Assembly: GCA_035601835.1 (NCBI GenBank)
Contig: DATNNM010000009.1
Coordinates: 1-64,000, forward strand
Origin: Candidatus Tumulicola sp.
GTDB lineage: Bacteria; Vulcanimicrobiota; Vulcanimicrobiia; Eremiobacterales; Eremiobacteraceae
Direction: 5' to 3'
DNA: 64,000 nt
Shown piece by piece: positions 8,876 through 17,179 of the stretch. The position numbers and the translations under genes were made by a program. Position 1 is the stretch's first letter; the number at the start of each line of letters is the position of its first letter. The notes under the pieces were generated by a model, which saw only the letters and a program-made list of their open reading frames with translations, searched no databases and had not been told where the DNA came from.

Positions 8876-9991
8876 ATGAGCGGAGTAAGGCTGCTGGTTG
8901 GCACACGAAAGGGCGCGTTCGTCCTGACATCGGACGGAAAACGCGAACGCTGGGACATCAGCGGTCCCCACTTCACCGGTTGGGAGATCTACCACGTCAA
9001 GGGATCGCCTGCTGACCCGAATCGCCTGTATGCGTCTCAGTCGAGCGGCTGGTTCGGACAGGTCATACAGCGCTCCAACGACGGCGGCAAGACCTGGGAG
9101 CAAGTCGGAAGTGAATTCGTGTACGACGGCGCCACCGGCACGCACTTGTGGTACGACGGCACGCCGCACCCGTGGGAGTTCAAGCGCGTCTGGCATCTCG
9201 AGCCTTCACTGGCCGATCCGGACACGGTCTATGCCGGGGTGGAAGATGCCGCCTTGTTCCGCTCAAGCGACGCCGGTAAAACCTGGCAGGAGCTTCCCGG
9301 GCTGCGCCAACACGACTCGGCGCGCGCCTGGCAGCCGGGCGCCGGAGGGATGTGCCTACACACGATCATTGTCGACCCGAGTCATCCTCAGCGGATGTTC
9401 ATCGCCATCTCTGCGGCGGGCGCGTTTCGAAGCGACGACGCCGGCAAGACCTGGCGGCCGATAAACCGCGGGCTGCGTTCCGAACAGATCCCCGACCCGA
9501 ATGCCGAGGTCGGCCACTGCGTTCACCGCCTCGCCATGCATCGCTCGCGTCCAGACGTGCTGTTCATGCAGAAGCACTGGGACGTCATGCGCAGCGACAA
9601 TGGGGGCGAGTCGTGGAAAGAAGTCAGCGGCAACCTGCCGACCGACTTCGGGTTCCCGATCGACGTGCACGCGCACGAGCCGAACACCATCTACGTCGTA
9701 CCGATAAAAAGCGATTCCGAGCACATCCCGCCCGACGGAAAGCTGCGCGTCTATCGCAGCCGCACGGGCGGAAACGAGTGGGAAGCGCTCACGAAGGGTC
9801 TGCCGCAAAAAGACTGCTACGTCAACGTGTTGCGCGACGCGATGTCCGTCGACACCCTCGATTCGTGCGGCGTGTACTTCGGCACGACCGGCGGGCAGGT
9901 CTATGGATCGCGCGATGCCGGCGACAGCTGGGCTCCTATCGTTCGAGACTTTCCACCAGTGCTGTCCGTCGAGGCCCAGACGCTGCCATGA
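8876..9991 (+). CDS. BNR/sialidase-like beta-propeller protein
   Basis: A 371-residue protein with repeated Asp-box motifs ([10 protein letters not shown] near 65, [10 protein letters not shown] near 132, [10 protein letters not shown] near 187, [10 protein letters not shown] near 240, [10 protein letters not shown] near 350), so it is a six- or seven-bladed propeller of the BNR/VPS10 type. Such proteins are often annotated as glycosyl hydrolases, but no sialidase arginine triad can be claimed from this reading. There is no signal peptide, suggesting a cytoplasmic role. AAAGGAG precedes the ATG. The stop overlaps the start of a MoaD/ThiS-like gene as ATGA, so the two are translationally coupled. 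Confidence 0.8.
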   Translation: MSGVRLLVGTRKGAFVLTSDGKRERWDISGPHFTGWEIYHVKGSPADPNRLYASQSSGWFGQVIQRSNDGGKTWEQVGSEFVYDGATGTHLWYDGTPHPWEFKRVWHLEPSLADPDTVYAGVEDAALFRSSDAGKTWQELPGLRQHDSARAWQPGAGGMCLHTIIVDPSHPQRMFIAISAAGAFRSDDAGKTWRPINRGLRSEQIPDPNAEVGHCVHRLAMHRSRPDVLFMQKHWDVMRSDNGGESWKEVSGNLPTDFGFPIDVHAHEPNTIYVVPIKSDSEHIPPDGKLRVYRSRTGGNEWEALTKGLPQKDCYVNVLRDAMSVDTLDSCGVYFGTTGGQVYGSRDAGDSWAPIVRDFPPVLSVEAQTLP

Positions 9992-10284
9992 TCCGCGTCG
10001 TGCTCCCGCCGCATCTGCGCACGCTGGCGCACGTCGACGGCGAGGTGAAGCTCGACGTCAAGGGTCCGGCCACGCTGCGCGCGGTCCTCGACGCGCTCGA
10101 GAGCGGGTATCCGATGCTGCGCGGAACGATACGCGATCACGTCACGCACGAGCGCCGCGCGTTCGTCAGATTCTACGCCTGCGAACAGGATCTCTCACAT
10201 GAAGCCCAGGACACCGCGCTGCCGGATGCGGTCGCGAAGGGGACGGAGCCTTTTTTGGTCGTGGGCGCGATGGCGGGCGGCTAG
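9988..10284 (+). CDS. MoaD/ThiS-like sulfur-carrier or ubiquitin-like protein
   Basis: A 98-residue beta-grasp protein ([22 protein letters not shown]...[11 protein letters not shown]) that ends in Gly-Gly, the C-terminus that is thiocarboxylated or conjugated in MoaD, ThiS and other ubiquitin-like carriers. [13 protein letters not shown] matches the last strand plus tail. ATG 9988 overlaps the propeller stop by four bases. No molybdopterin or thiamin genes are nearby, so its partner may be the BNR protein rather than cofactor synthesis. I recall similar pairs in other bacteria but cannot confirm here. Confidence 0.85.
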   Translation: MIRVVLPPHLRTLAHVDGEVKLDVKGPATLRAVLDALESGYPMLRGTIRDHVTHERRAFVRFYACEQDLSHEAQDTALPDAVAKGTEPFLVVGAMAGG

Positions 10285-10289
10285 GGGTC

Positions 10290-11267
10290 TTAAGCTTTGC
10301 GGGTGGCCGCAAACCCGTTGCCGACGAACGCGGCGGGACCCGGCGCCTCGCGATTGATCTTCAAATCGAAGACGTCAGGTCTGCTATAATGGCCGGCCGT
10401 GTCGAGCGTGCGGCGAGCGGCGATCGCCTTTGCGGGATCGCACTCCGCGTAGAGCACGCCCTGCGCCTCGTGCATCGGCCCGGCGACGATCTCGCCGAAC
10501 GGATTGACCACCACGGAGTCGCCCTCGTTCATCCACTCACCTTTGACGTCACCGTAGATCTCGTCGCGGAACGGAAAATCGGCGGGGACGTCGCTGAAAC
10601 GGATCCCGCTGCCCGAGCCCAAGACCCAGCAGCGGCCCTCCAGCGCGATATGACGCATGGTCGCAAGCCACCCGTCGCCTTGGTCCCATGTCGTCGCCAC
10701 GTAGATCTGCACGCCTTGCGCGTATAGCGCGTAACGCGCAAGCGGCATGTAGTTCTCCCAGCAGATGAGGCCGCCGACTCTGCCGGAGGGTGTGTCCACG
10801 ACGCGCAAGCCGCTGCCATCGCCGATGCCCCAAACCATGCGTTCCGGATTGGTAGGCATGAGCTTGCGATGGCGGTTGAGGATCGAGCCGTCTTGCCCGA
10901 TCGTCACGATGGTGTTGTAGAGCGTGGTGCCGCTGTACGCCCCATTGCGCTCGTCGATGCCGCATACGATGGTGGCGCTGCGCCGAGCCGCGGCATCCTG
11001 CAGCGGCTTGAGATCGTCGCTTGCGAGGTCGATCGAGCCGGCGAGCAGGCGCGAGAAGACGGCCGCGTTGAGCTTATAGTTCTCTGGAGGCACGCGCCAC
11101 ACCCAATCGGGATATCCGGGAATGAACGTCTCTGGAAATACGATCAGTCGGGCGCCGGCTGCCGCCGCTTCGTCGACCCAACCGACGGCACGGCGCAGCG
11201 TTTCGGCGCGGTCGTACATCGCGGGCGGATGCTGCACGATGGCGACGACATGCTTGGTGTCACTCAT
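10290..11267 (-). CDS. nitrilase-family carbon-nitrogen hydrolase
   Basis: A 325-residue cytoplasmic enzyme of the nitrilase superfamily, branch 1-like. The Glu-Lys-Cys triad is visible: E46 in FPETFIPGYPDW, K135 in HRKLMPT, C169 in GLICWENYMPLAR. The GYPDW and CWENYMPL contexts resemble true nitrilases (nitrile to carboxylate plus ammonia) more than amidases; substrate is not predictable. The gene converges on the MoaD-like gene with 5 bases between stops. A small zinc-ribbon gene ends 7 bases upstream on the same strand and may be co-transcribed. Confidence 0.9.
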   Translation of the reverse strand: MSDTKHVVAIVQHPPAMYDRAETLRRAVGWVDEAAAAGARLIVFPETFIPGYPDWVWRVPPENYKLNAAVFSRLLAGSIDLASDDLKPLQDAAARRSATIVCGIDERNGAYSGTTLYNTIVTIGQDGSILNRHRKLMPTNPERMVWGIGDGSGLRVVDTPSGRVGGLICWENYMPLARYALYAQGVQIYVATTWDQGDGWLATMRHIALEGRCWVLGSGSGIRFSDVPADFPFRDEIYGDVKGEWMNEGDSVVVNPFGEIVAGPMHEAQGVLYAECDPAKAIAARRTLDTAGHYSRPDVFDLKINREAPGPAAFVGNGFAATRKA

Positions 11268-11273
11268 GGGAAG

Positions 11274-11636
11274 TTAGTCGCGCGCCTCGCGTGTCTTCGT
11301 CTGCTCTTCTGTCTGGTATTCTTTCAGTTTGGAAACGGCGACAAGCGATTGCTCTAAACTCTTGTTGGATTCATCGGTCACTGCCGCCAGCTCTTTCATG
11401 GCGCCCTCAAGTTCCGAGTACGCCGCCTTCAGTCTCGTCTCAGCGCTCTTCGTCCGCTTCACGTCATCTTTATGGCTCAGGCTTGCCGTCGCAACGGCAT
11501 CGCGGAGCACCCTGATATTCTCGCGCACCTCCAAGGCATGTTCCAGCACCTTGTTGCTGACGCACCACTGGCATACTTGGATGCTATCAACCCGTATGAT
11601 CTGCTGGGATTCCCGGCGGCAAAGGTCGCACAACAT
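11274..11636 (-). CDS. small protein, N-terminal zinc ribbon plus coiled coil
   Basis: The 120-residue frame starts MLCDLCRRE with a second pair C22-x2-C25 (VCQWCV), giving a four-Cys zinc ribbon in residues 3-25. The rest (30-120) is a charged heptad-like helix. No strong ribosome-binding site precedes the ATG, and frames on the opposite strand are also open, so the call rests on the Cys spacing and composition. It lies just before the nitrilase gene on the same strand. Function unknown. Confidence 0.55.
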   Translation of the reverse strand: MLCDLCRRESQQIIRVDSIQVCQWCVSNKVLEHALEVRENIRVLRDAVATASLSHKDDVKRTKSAETRLKAAYSELEGAMKELAAVTDESNKSLEQSLVAVSKLKEYQTEEQTKTREARD

Positions 11637-11793
11637 TTGTCGTTATTTTCGAGCGCCCAATCGCGTCATCCTACCCACATGAAAACGCCTCTGAAAGGCT
11701 GGACGCCGAAGACTCCCCCATTCCTGAGAACGCAGCTTTCAAGCGAAACGGTTCGGGGAGTGTGCGCATGGGCATATCATAGGGAGCAAACTC

Positions 11794-12732
11794 ATGACGA
11801 CCAGTACCGCCCCCAAGACATCGGAGGCCGCAGGCTCATCACACGAGGGCCGAACCGTGCTGCTCGTGCTCAATAAGCAGGCGCGCCAGGTCCAAGAGGA
11901 TGCCGATGCGGTGGTCGAGGCACTGCGGGCGTCCGGTTATAAACTTGTGCAGCCTGAGATTTCGTCCCGCGACGATGCTGAGAAAATCATTGGAAAGTAT
12001 GCGAAGTCCGTTGACCTGATCGTGAGCGCCGGCGGTGATGGCACTCTCAACAGGGTGCTGCAAGGGATCGTCGGCACCGATCTGCCGCTTGGGATTCTAC
12101 CGCTCGGCACCGCCAACGATCTGGCCAAATCGTTGAACATCCCGCTCGATCTGCAGCAGGCGTGCGACGTGATCGCAAAGGCGCATACGCGGCGCATCGA
12201 CGTCGGTTGCGTGAACGGCACATACTTTTTCAGCGAAATGAGCATCGGCATGAGCCCGACCGTTTCGCGGGTGCTCTCCAAGGAGGCTAAGGCGACGTTC
12301 GGCATTTTTGCCATCTTGGGCCGGGCGCTTTGGATCTTGCGCCGCATGCGCCGCTTTGGAGCGCGCGTCACGTGCGACGGCAAAGAGCAGGTCCTGCGAA
12401 CGGCGCAGCTCACGATCGGCAACAGCACCAACTTCGGCGGCTTCGTCACGACGGATGACGCGGCGATCGACGACCGCAAGCTCGATCTGTACAGCGTAGA
12501 GCTGCGGCACTGGTGGTCGTATGTCGAGGCGCTCTGGGCGCTGGCAAGCCACCGCTACGACACGTCGCGCTGTGTGTTCACGCTCCACGGGCGAAGGTTC
12601 GAGATTGAAACGCGCAGGCCGAGGCCGATCGAAGCGGACGGCGAGATCGTCTCGATGACGCCCGCCGTGGTCAAGGTCGTGCCGCGCGCCGTCACCGTCT
12701 TCGTGCCGGAGAATAGCCCACGCGAAGCGTGA
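11794..12732 (+). CDS. diacylglycerol/lipid kinase family protein (YegS/DgkB-like)
   Basis: A 312-residue DAGK-catalytic-domain protein that phosphorylates a lipid hydroxyl with ATP at the inner face of the membrane. GGDGTLN at 80-86 is the nucleotide-binding signature and GILPLGTANDLAKSL at 100-114 the second conserved block; the C-terminal beta domain ends VEADGE-like (IEADGEIV). GGGAG lies 8 bases before the ATG. Substrate (diacylglycerol or another lipid) cannot be chosen. The stop overlaps the GTG start of the next gene (GTGA), so both are made together. Confidence 0.9.
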   Translation: MTTSTAPKTSEAAGSSHEGRTVLLVLNKQARQVQEDADAVVEALRASGYKLVQPEISSRDDAEKIIGKYAKSVDLIVSAGGDGTLNRVLQGIVGTDLPLGILPLGTANDLAKSLNIPLDLQQACDVIAKAHTRRIDVGCVNGTYFFSEMSIGMSPTVSRVLSKEAKATFGIFAILGRALWILRRMRRFGARVTCDGKEQVLRTAQLTIGNSTNFGGFVTTDDAAIDDRKLDLYSVELRHWWSYVEALWALASHRYDTSRCVFTLHGRRFEIETRRPRPIEADGEIVSMTPAVVKVVPRAVTVFVPENSPREA

Positions 12733-13256
12733 GGTTTCGCAACCCCCGCCAGATGCTGCGCCCATTTCGCTGGGTCGAAAGCGTCACGTCGATTTCGCTT
12801 GACGAACTGAAGGCTCAGGGGATCCGCGCGATCATCATCGATCTGGACAATACGCTCGTCGGGTACAGACTCAAGGAGCCGGTGGCGGAGGTTGCGGCGT
12901 GGGTCCGGCGGGCGCAAGAGCTGGGCTTGGCAGTCGCGATCGTGTCAAACAACGTGCGCGCGTGGGTGAGCAGCATCGCCGAGCTGATGGGCATCGTGAC
13001 CTACGTGCACAACGCGCTCAAACCGCTGCCGTTCGGCGTGATCAAAGCCGTCAAGCAGCTGCGCGTTGCTCGCTCGGAGGTGGTGGTCGTCGGAGACCAG
13101 ATGTTCGCCGACGTGCTCGCCGCCAAACTGTTGGGCATCAGCGCGATCCTCACGGACCCGATCGAGCGCTCGGAGCACCGCGCCATGTGGCTGGTGCGCG
13201 CGCTCGAGCGCTTCATGCTCTTGGGCACCAAGCGTCACGTGCCCCCAAGCAGCTAA
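12729..13256 (+). CDS. YqeG-family HAD-type phosphatase
   Basis: A 175-residue HAD hydrolase. Motif I is DLDNT with D38 and D40, motif II the VSNN near 74, motif III the Lys of NALKP near 98, motif IV GDQMFADV near 118. Length and the N-terminal RPFRWVESV agree with the YqeG IIIA family, whose substrate is phosphatidylglycerophosphate in some lineages; with a lipid kinase directly upstream, a phospholipid role is plausible. It starts on GTG 12729 overlapping the kinase stop and converges on the EAL gene with a 4-base overlap. Confidence 0.87.
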   Translation: MRFRNPRQMLRPFRWVESVTSISLDELKAQGIRAIIIDLDNTLVGYRLKEPVAEVAAWVRRAQELGLAVAIVSNNVRAWVSSIAELMGIVTYVHNALKPLPFGVIKAVKQLRVARSEVVVVGDQMFADVLAAKLLGISAILTDPIERSEHRAMWLVRALERFMLLGTKRHVPPSS

Positions 13257-15550
13257 GCGCTGCGGGCGGCTAGCCACGACGTGAAGCCTCCGAGCGGCAA
13301 GGGATGACAAATCGCAAATCCTTGCGCGTAACGGCAGCAGCGTTGCCGCAGCCACTCGAGCTCCTCGGGCCGCTCCACGCCTTCAGCCAGTGACTTAAAA
13401 CCAAAGCGCTCGGCGATGGAGATGATGGTTTCGGTGATCACTTGGTCGTGGGGATCGCTCAGCAGTTCGGAGACGAAGCTCCGATCGATCTTGACGATGT
13501 CGATCGGCAACCGCTTCAGGAAGGATAGCGAGGAATATCCCGTACCGAAATCGTCGATCGCGATCTGCACGCCGAGGCGCCGCAGGGCCCGGCAAACGCG
13601 CCGCGTCGCCTCGACGTCTCGCATCGCGTCTGATTCGGTGATCTCGACGCCGATGTTGCTCAACGCCACTCCATTGCGAGCGGCGTGGGTGAATGCGCGG
13701 ATCAGCTTCGGATCGCCCGCTTGGCGGCCCGAGAGATTGAAGAACAGTCGGAAGCCGGGCCGCCCAGCGCTCAACTCCCTGGCGTCGGCAAATGCTCTCC
13801 GCATCACCCAGGCGTCGATGCTCGTGATGATGCCGCTCTGCTCCGCGAACGGGATGAAATGACTCGGCGCAAGGAGCCCTCGCACGGGGTGATTCCAGCG
13901 GATCAAGGCCTCGCAGCCGGTGACCTCGCCGGTGCTCACCTCGATGTGGGGCTGATAATAGAGCGTGAACTGGTCGCAGCCGATCGCCTCGCCGATCTCG
14001 TTCCGAAGCGCGGCGCGGTGCTGCGCATTGGCCTCCATGCCGGCCTCGTAGAAGATGACCGAGCCGTGTCCAAGCTCCTTAGCGGCGAACAGCGCTGCGT
14101 CGGCATGCGAAAGGATGGCGTCGATGTCCGAACCATCCTCCGGAGCCAGCGACACCCCGAGGCACGCGGTGCGTGCGATGAGTCCCTTTCCTTCACGCTC
14201 GCCGGTCGCGAACGAGTGTGCGAAGACCTGCGCGAAGACCAGCGCTCGAGAGCGGAGGAATTCCAGGGAGATCGGATTCGCGACATAGACGGCGAAGACG
14301 TCGCCGCCCACGCGACCAACCATCTCGCCGCGAGATGCTCGTTTTAAGAGAGCGTTGCCGATCTCGACGAGCAAGGCGTCGCCGATCGTCGTTCCGTACG
14401 ATTCGTTGATTTCGTGAAAATCGTTGACGTCGACGAGGATGACCCCAAAGCGGGAACTTGCACGCGTTGCCACACCGACTTGCGATCGGAATTGGGATCG
14501 GTTGAGGAGCCCAGTCAGGATATCGTGGGACTCCTGGTATTGGATCCGCTCGAACTGCCAGCGCTGTTGCACGTGATTTGCGAAGAATGACGCGAGAACT
14601 TCGACGTATGCGAGTTCGTTCGGTCCTAATGGCTTGCTTGTCGGTTTGGCGGATGAAAAGGATACCCCCCAGGTCGCACCGCCGGCGATGAACGTCGTGA
14701 CGACGAAGGCGCGCGTGCCGCTTTCGCGCTCGAGCGCGCTCGAATAATCGCTGGCTTGGATGTCGTCCCACGATCGCGCACCGCCGCCCTCTCTCAGGAT
14801 CCTGCCGATGGCCGTCGTCTCCATCGGAATGATCGACCCTGCGTGGGCACGAGAATCAGAGAGAAGGGGTTCGGAAGAGTCGCTGAGCGCCTCCACGATC
14901 AAATTGGTTCCGCCGACGCGCCATAGGTTTCCCCAGGAAGCCTGACCCGGCCAAATGGCGGCAGCGGCCTGACCGAGCATGGCAAGCCACAACTCTTCTT
15001 CGCGCAGGCTCGGATCGTTGACGAGTCGCCACAGTTCTTCAAGCCGCTCGGCGTGCTGCCGCGAGCGCTCTTCCGCCTGTTCAGCCGCTATGCGCGCCCG
15101 CGTCTCGGAGTATTCGAGGGAGCCCTCGAGGTGCTTCCGTTCCCTGGCGTCGCGGACGGCACGTTGTACGGCGCTCGCTAAACGCGTCAGGTTCGACTTC
15201 AAGACGTAGTCGACCGCGCCGCTTTGGAGAGCCGTGACGGCCCGGTCTTCGCTGATCGTACCAGACACGAAGATCAGTGGCGTCTTCGGGTACGCCTTTC
15301 GAACGATGCGCTGCGCCGTGAAGCCATCGAAGCCCGGGAAGCTGACATCGCACAGGATCACGTCGGGGGCAAAGGTGGTGAGTGCGGCGGTCAGTTCCGC
15401 TTTGTCCGCGGCGATCACGCACTCCGTCGCAACCCCGGCGCGACGAAATTCCATCGTCGCCAATTCGGCGTCGATCGGCGAGTCATCAATGATGAGGATC
15501 TTGATCGTGCCGTCAGGCAGAGGCGCCAGCCTCTCGGCGATCGCGTTCAC
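13253..15550 (-). CDS. response regulator: receiver-GAF-GGDEF(degenerate)-EAL
   Basis: I place the start at GTG 15550-15548, overlapping the upstream TAG by one base; longer in-frame sequence merely runs through the neighbouring gene. The 765-residue protein has a receiver at 15-130 (acceptor D68 in LCDVSF), a GAF-like region about 170-330, GGDEF about 335-500 and EAL about 520-765. The GGDEF signature is GGDVF (415-419), so cyclase activity is doubtful. The EAL half keeps EAL 547-549, N605, DDFGTG from 666, K687 and E723, so it is probably an active c-di-GMP phosphodiesterase whose input is phosphotransfer from the operon kinases. Confidence 0.9.
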   Translation of the reverse strand: MNAIAERLAPLPDGTIKILIIDDSPIDAELATMEFRRAGVATECVIAADKAELTAALTTFAPDVILCDVSFPGFDGFTAQRIVRKAYPKTPLIFVSGTISEDRAVTALQSGAVDYVLKSNLTRLASAVQRAVRDARERKHLEGSLEYSETRARIAAEQAEERSRQHAERLEELWRLVNDPSLREEELWLAMLGQAAAAIWPGQASWGNLWRVGGTNLIVEALSDSSEPLLSDSRAHAGSIIPMETTAIGRILREGGGARSWDDIQASDYSSALERESGTRAFVVTTFIAGGATWGVSFSSAKPTSKPLGPNELAYVEVLASFFANHVQQRWQFERIQYQESHDILTGLLNRSQFRSQVGVATRASSRFGVILVDVNDFHEINESYGTTIGDALLVEIGNALLKRASRGEMVGRVGGDVFAVYVANPISLEFLRSRALVFAQVFAHSFATGEREGKGLIARTACLGVSLAPEDGSDIDAILSHADAALFAAKELGHGSVIFYEAGMEANAQHRAALRNEIGEAIGCDQFTLYYQPHIEVSTGEVTGCEALIRWNHPVRGLLAPSHFIPFAEQSGIITSIDAWVMRRAFADARELSAGRPGFRLFFNLSGRQAGDPKLIRAFTHAARNGVALSNIGVEITESDAMRDVEATRRVCRALRRLGVQIAIDDFGTGYSSLSFLKRLPIDIVKIDRSFVSELLSDPHDQVITETIISIAERFGFKSLAEGVERPEELEWLRQRCCRYAQGFAICHPLPLGGFTSWLAARSA

Positions 15551-15993
15551 TATTTTGGAACCATGTTGACCATCAGCCAGTACATCCCGATCTTTGCGAC
15601 GGAGTCCACAAGATCTCCGAACTGGATCGGCTTGGTGATGAAGCCGTTGACCCCCAGCCGATAGCTCTCGACAAGGTCGCGTTCCTGATTTGACGAGGTC
15701 ATCACGACGATCGGAATCCGGCGAGTTTTCTCGTCCCCCTTCAGATCGCGCAGTACGTCCAGCCCGTCGAGGCGCGGCATCTTCAGGTCGAGCAGAATCA
15801 GCTTTGGGACTTGATGCGGATTTCGGATTTCGTAGGTCCCCTTGCAACGGATGAAATCCAAAGCTTCCACGCCGTCCTGAACCCAGAACAACTTATTGAG
15901 AAAGTTGTTCTTCTTCAGCGCGCGCACCGTCATCTCGGCGTCGTTGTGATTGTCCTCCACGAGAAGGATCTCGATATTGTCGAAGTCGTTCAT
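15550..15993 (-). CDS. CheY-like single-domain response regulator, Rcp1-like
   Basis: A 147-residue stand-alone receiver: acidic pocket EDN near 13-15, phospho-acceptor D69 in LLDLKMPRLDG, Thr in MTSSN and Lys in TKPIQF. The FWVQDGVEALDF stretch is typical of Rcp1-type partners of phytochrome-like kinases. ATG overlaps the upstream kinase stop (ATGA). It is a paralogue of the regulator at 16733-17179, about three quarters identical by eye, indicating a duplicated kinase-regulator module. Confidence 0.93.
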   Translation of the reverse strand: MNDFDNIEILLVEDNHNDAEMTVRALKKNNFLNKLFWVQDGVEALDFIRCKGTYEIRNPHQVPKLILLDLKMPRLDGLDVLRDLKGDEKTRRIPIVVMTSSNQERDLVESYRLGVNGFITKPIQFGDLVDSVAKIGMYWLMVNMVPK

Positions 15994-16736
15994 ATAACAC
16001 TTTCTTTGGGCAGGCCGAATGAAAAGGTAGCGCCATCGCCGAGTCGAGCATCGGCCCAGATCGTGCCGCCGTGGCGTTGGACGATCCGCTTCGCCATGGC
16101 AAGCCCGACGCCGGTACCGGGGAACTCAGGCCGACGATGGAGCGTTTGGAAGACACCGAAGAGCTTGCCGGCTTGCTGCATATCAAATCCGACCCCGTTG
16201 TCGCGGACGTGATAGACGACGCGAGCCGCATCAAGAGCAGCCCAGACCTGGAGCTGCGGAGCGGATTGCTTGCTCGAGTATTTGACGGCGTTGGAGATCA
16301 AGGTCGTCCACACTTGGCGGAGCAGCGCGCGGTCCCCGCGCACGGCCTGGAGATCGGCCACTTCGACCATCGGTTGCGGCCGGCCAGCGAGCTGTAACTG
16401 TTCGGCCACGACCCCTTGGACCAAGCCCATCATGTCGACCGTGACGCTCTCCATCGCGTGGCGGCCGAGGCGCGAAAGTGCGAGCAGGGCGTCGATCATG
16501 TCCACCATGCGCACCGATTCGCTTTGGACGACCGAGAGAAGCCGGCGGCCCTCCTCGTCGAGCGCAGAGCCGTAGTCATCCACGACAGCGCGCGCGTATC
16601 CCATGACGGCGCGCACGGGAGCGCGCAGGTCGTGGGATACCGAGTAGCAGAGGCTCTCCAAATCCGCGTTGACGACTTCGAGCTCGGCGCTTAACCGCGC
16701 GTTGGCGCTCTCGAGGCCTTGGACGGTCGCGTTCAC
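15990..16736 (-). CDS. sensor histidine kinase, no obvious sensory domain
   Basis: A short kinase: coiled lead-in 1-30, HisKA with H35 in SVSHDLRAP, and HATPase_c with N-box ISNAVKYSS, G1 DNGVGFD and G2 GTGVGLAMAKRI. GTG 16736 is preferred as start because it overlaps the previous stop as GTGA, the junction style used through this operon; GTG 16760 is an alternative. There is no transmembrane segment or recognised sensor, so it must be activated by a partner or act in the same complex as the larger kinase. The phytochrome-type HisKA pairs well with Rcp1-like regulators. Confidence 0.88.
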   Translation of the reverse strand: MNATVQGLESANARLSAELEVVNADLESLCYSVSHDLRAPVRAVMGYARAVVDDYGSALDEEGRRLLSVVQSESVRMVDMIDALLALSRLGRHAMESVTVDMMGLVQGVVAEQLQLAGRPQPMVEVADLQAVRGDRALLRQVWTTLISNAVKYSSKQSAPQLQVWAALDAARVVYHVRDNGVGFDMQQAGKLFGVFQTLHRRPEFPGTGVGLAMAKRIVQRHGGTIWADARLGDGATFSFGLPKESVI

Positions 16737-17179
16737 GTCACTTCGGTCCGATTGACGCACAACCAGAACATCCCGATTTGCGCCACCGTCTCGACGAACG
16801 CCCCGAACTGCACCGGCTTGACGACATAGCCGTTAGCCCCGAGCCGATAGCTCGCGGTGATGTCGCGTGTATGATTTGACGAGGTCATTGCAACGACCGG
16901 AATCGCACGAGTTCGCGCGTCCTTCTTCAGCTCGCGCAGGACGTCGAGCCCGTCAAGACGCGGCATCTTCAAGTCGAGGAGGATCAACTTCGGGAGTTGC
17001 TGCGGATCGCGGCTCTTAAAGTCGCCCTCGCAGCGAAGAAACTCCAACGCCTCGACGCCGTCCTGGACCCAAAACACCTTGTTGAGGAAATTCCCCTTCT
17101 TCAACGCGCGCATCGTCATTTCGGCGTCGTGCTTACTGTCCTCGACGAGGAGGGTCTCAACGTCATCGAAGTCGTTCAC
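16733..17179 (-). CDS. CheY-like single-domain response regulator, Rcp1-like
   Basis: A 148-residue receiver with EDS near 13-15, acceptor D69 in LLDLKMPRLDG, MTSSN and VKPVQF. It starts on an ATG overlapping the stop of the repeat-containing kinase (ATGA) and ends overlapping the start of the second kinase (GTGA). It is closely similar to the receiver at 15550-15993. Single-domain receivers of this kind act by protein contact or as phosphorelay intermediates, here perhaps towards the EAL protein. Confidence 0.93.
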   Translation of the reverse strand: MNDFDDVETLLVEDSKHDAEMTMRALKKGNFLNKVFWVQDGVEALEFLRCEGDFKSRDPQQLPKLILLDLKMPRLDGLDVLRELKKDARTRAIPVVAMTSSNHTRDITASYRLGANGYVVKPVQFGAFVETVAQIGMFWLCVNRTEVT

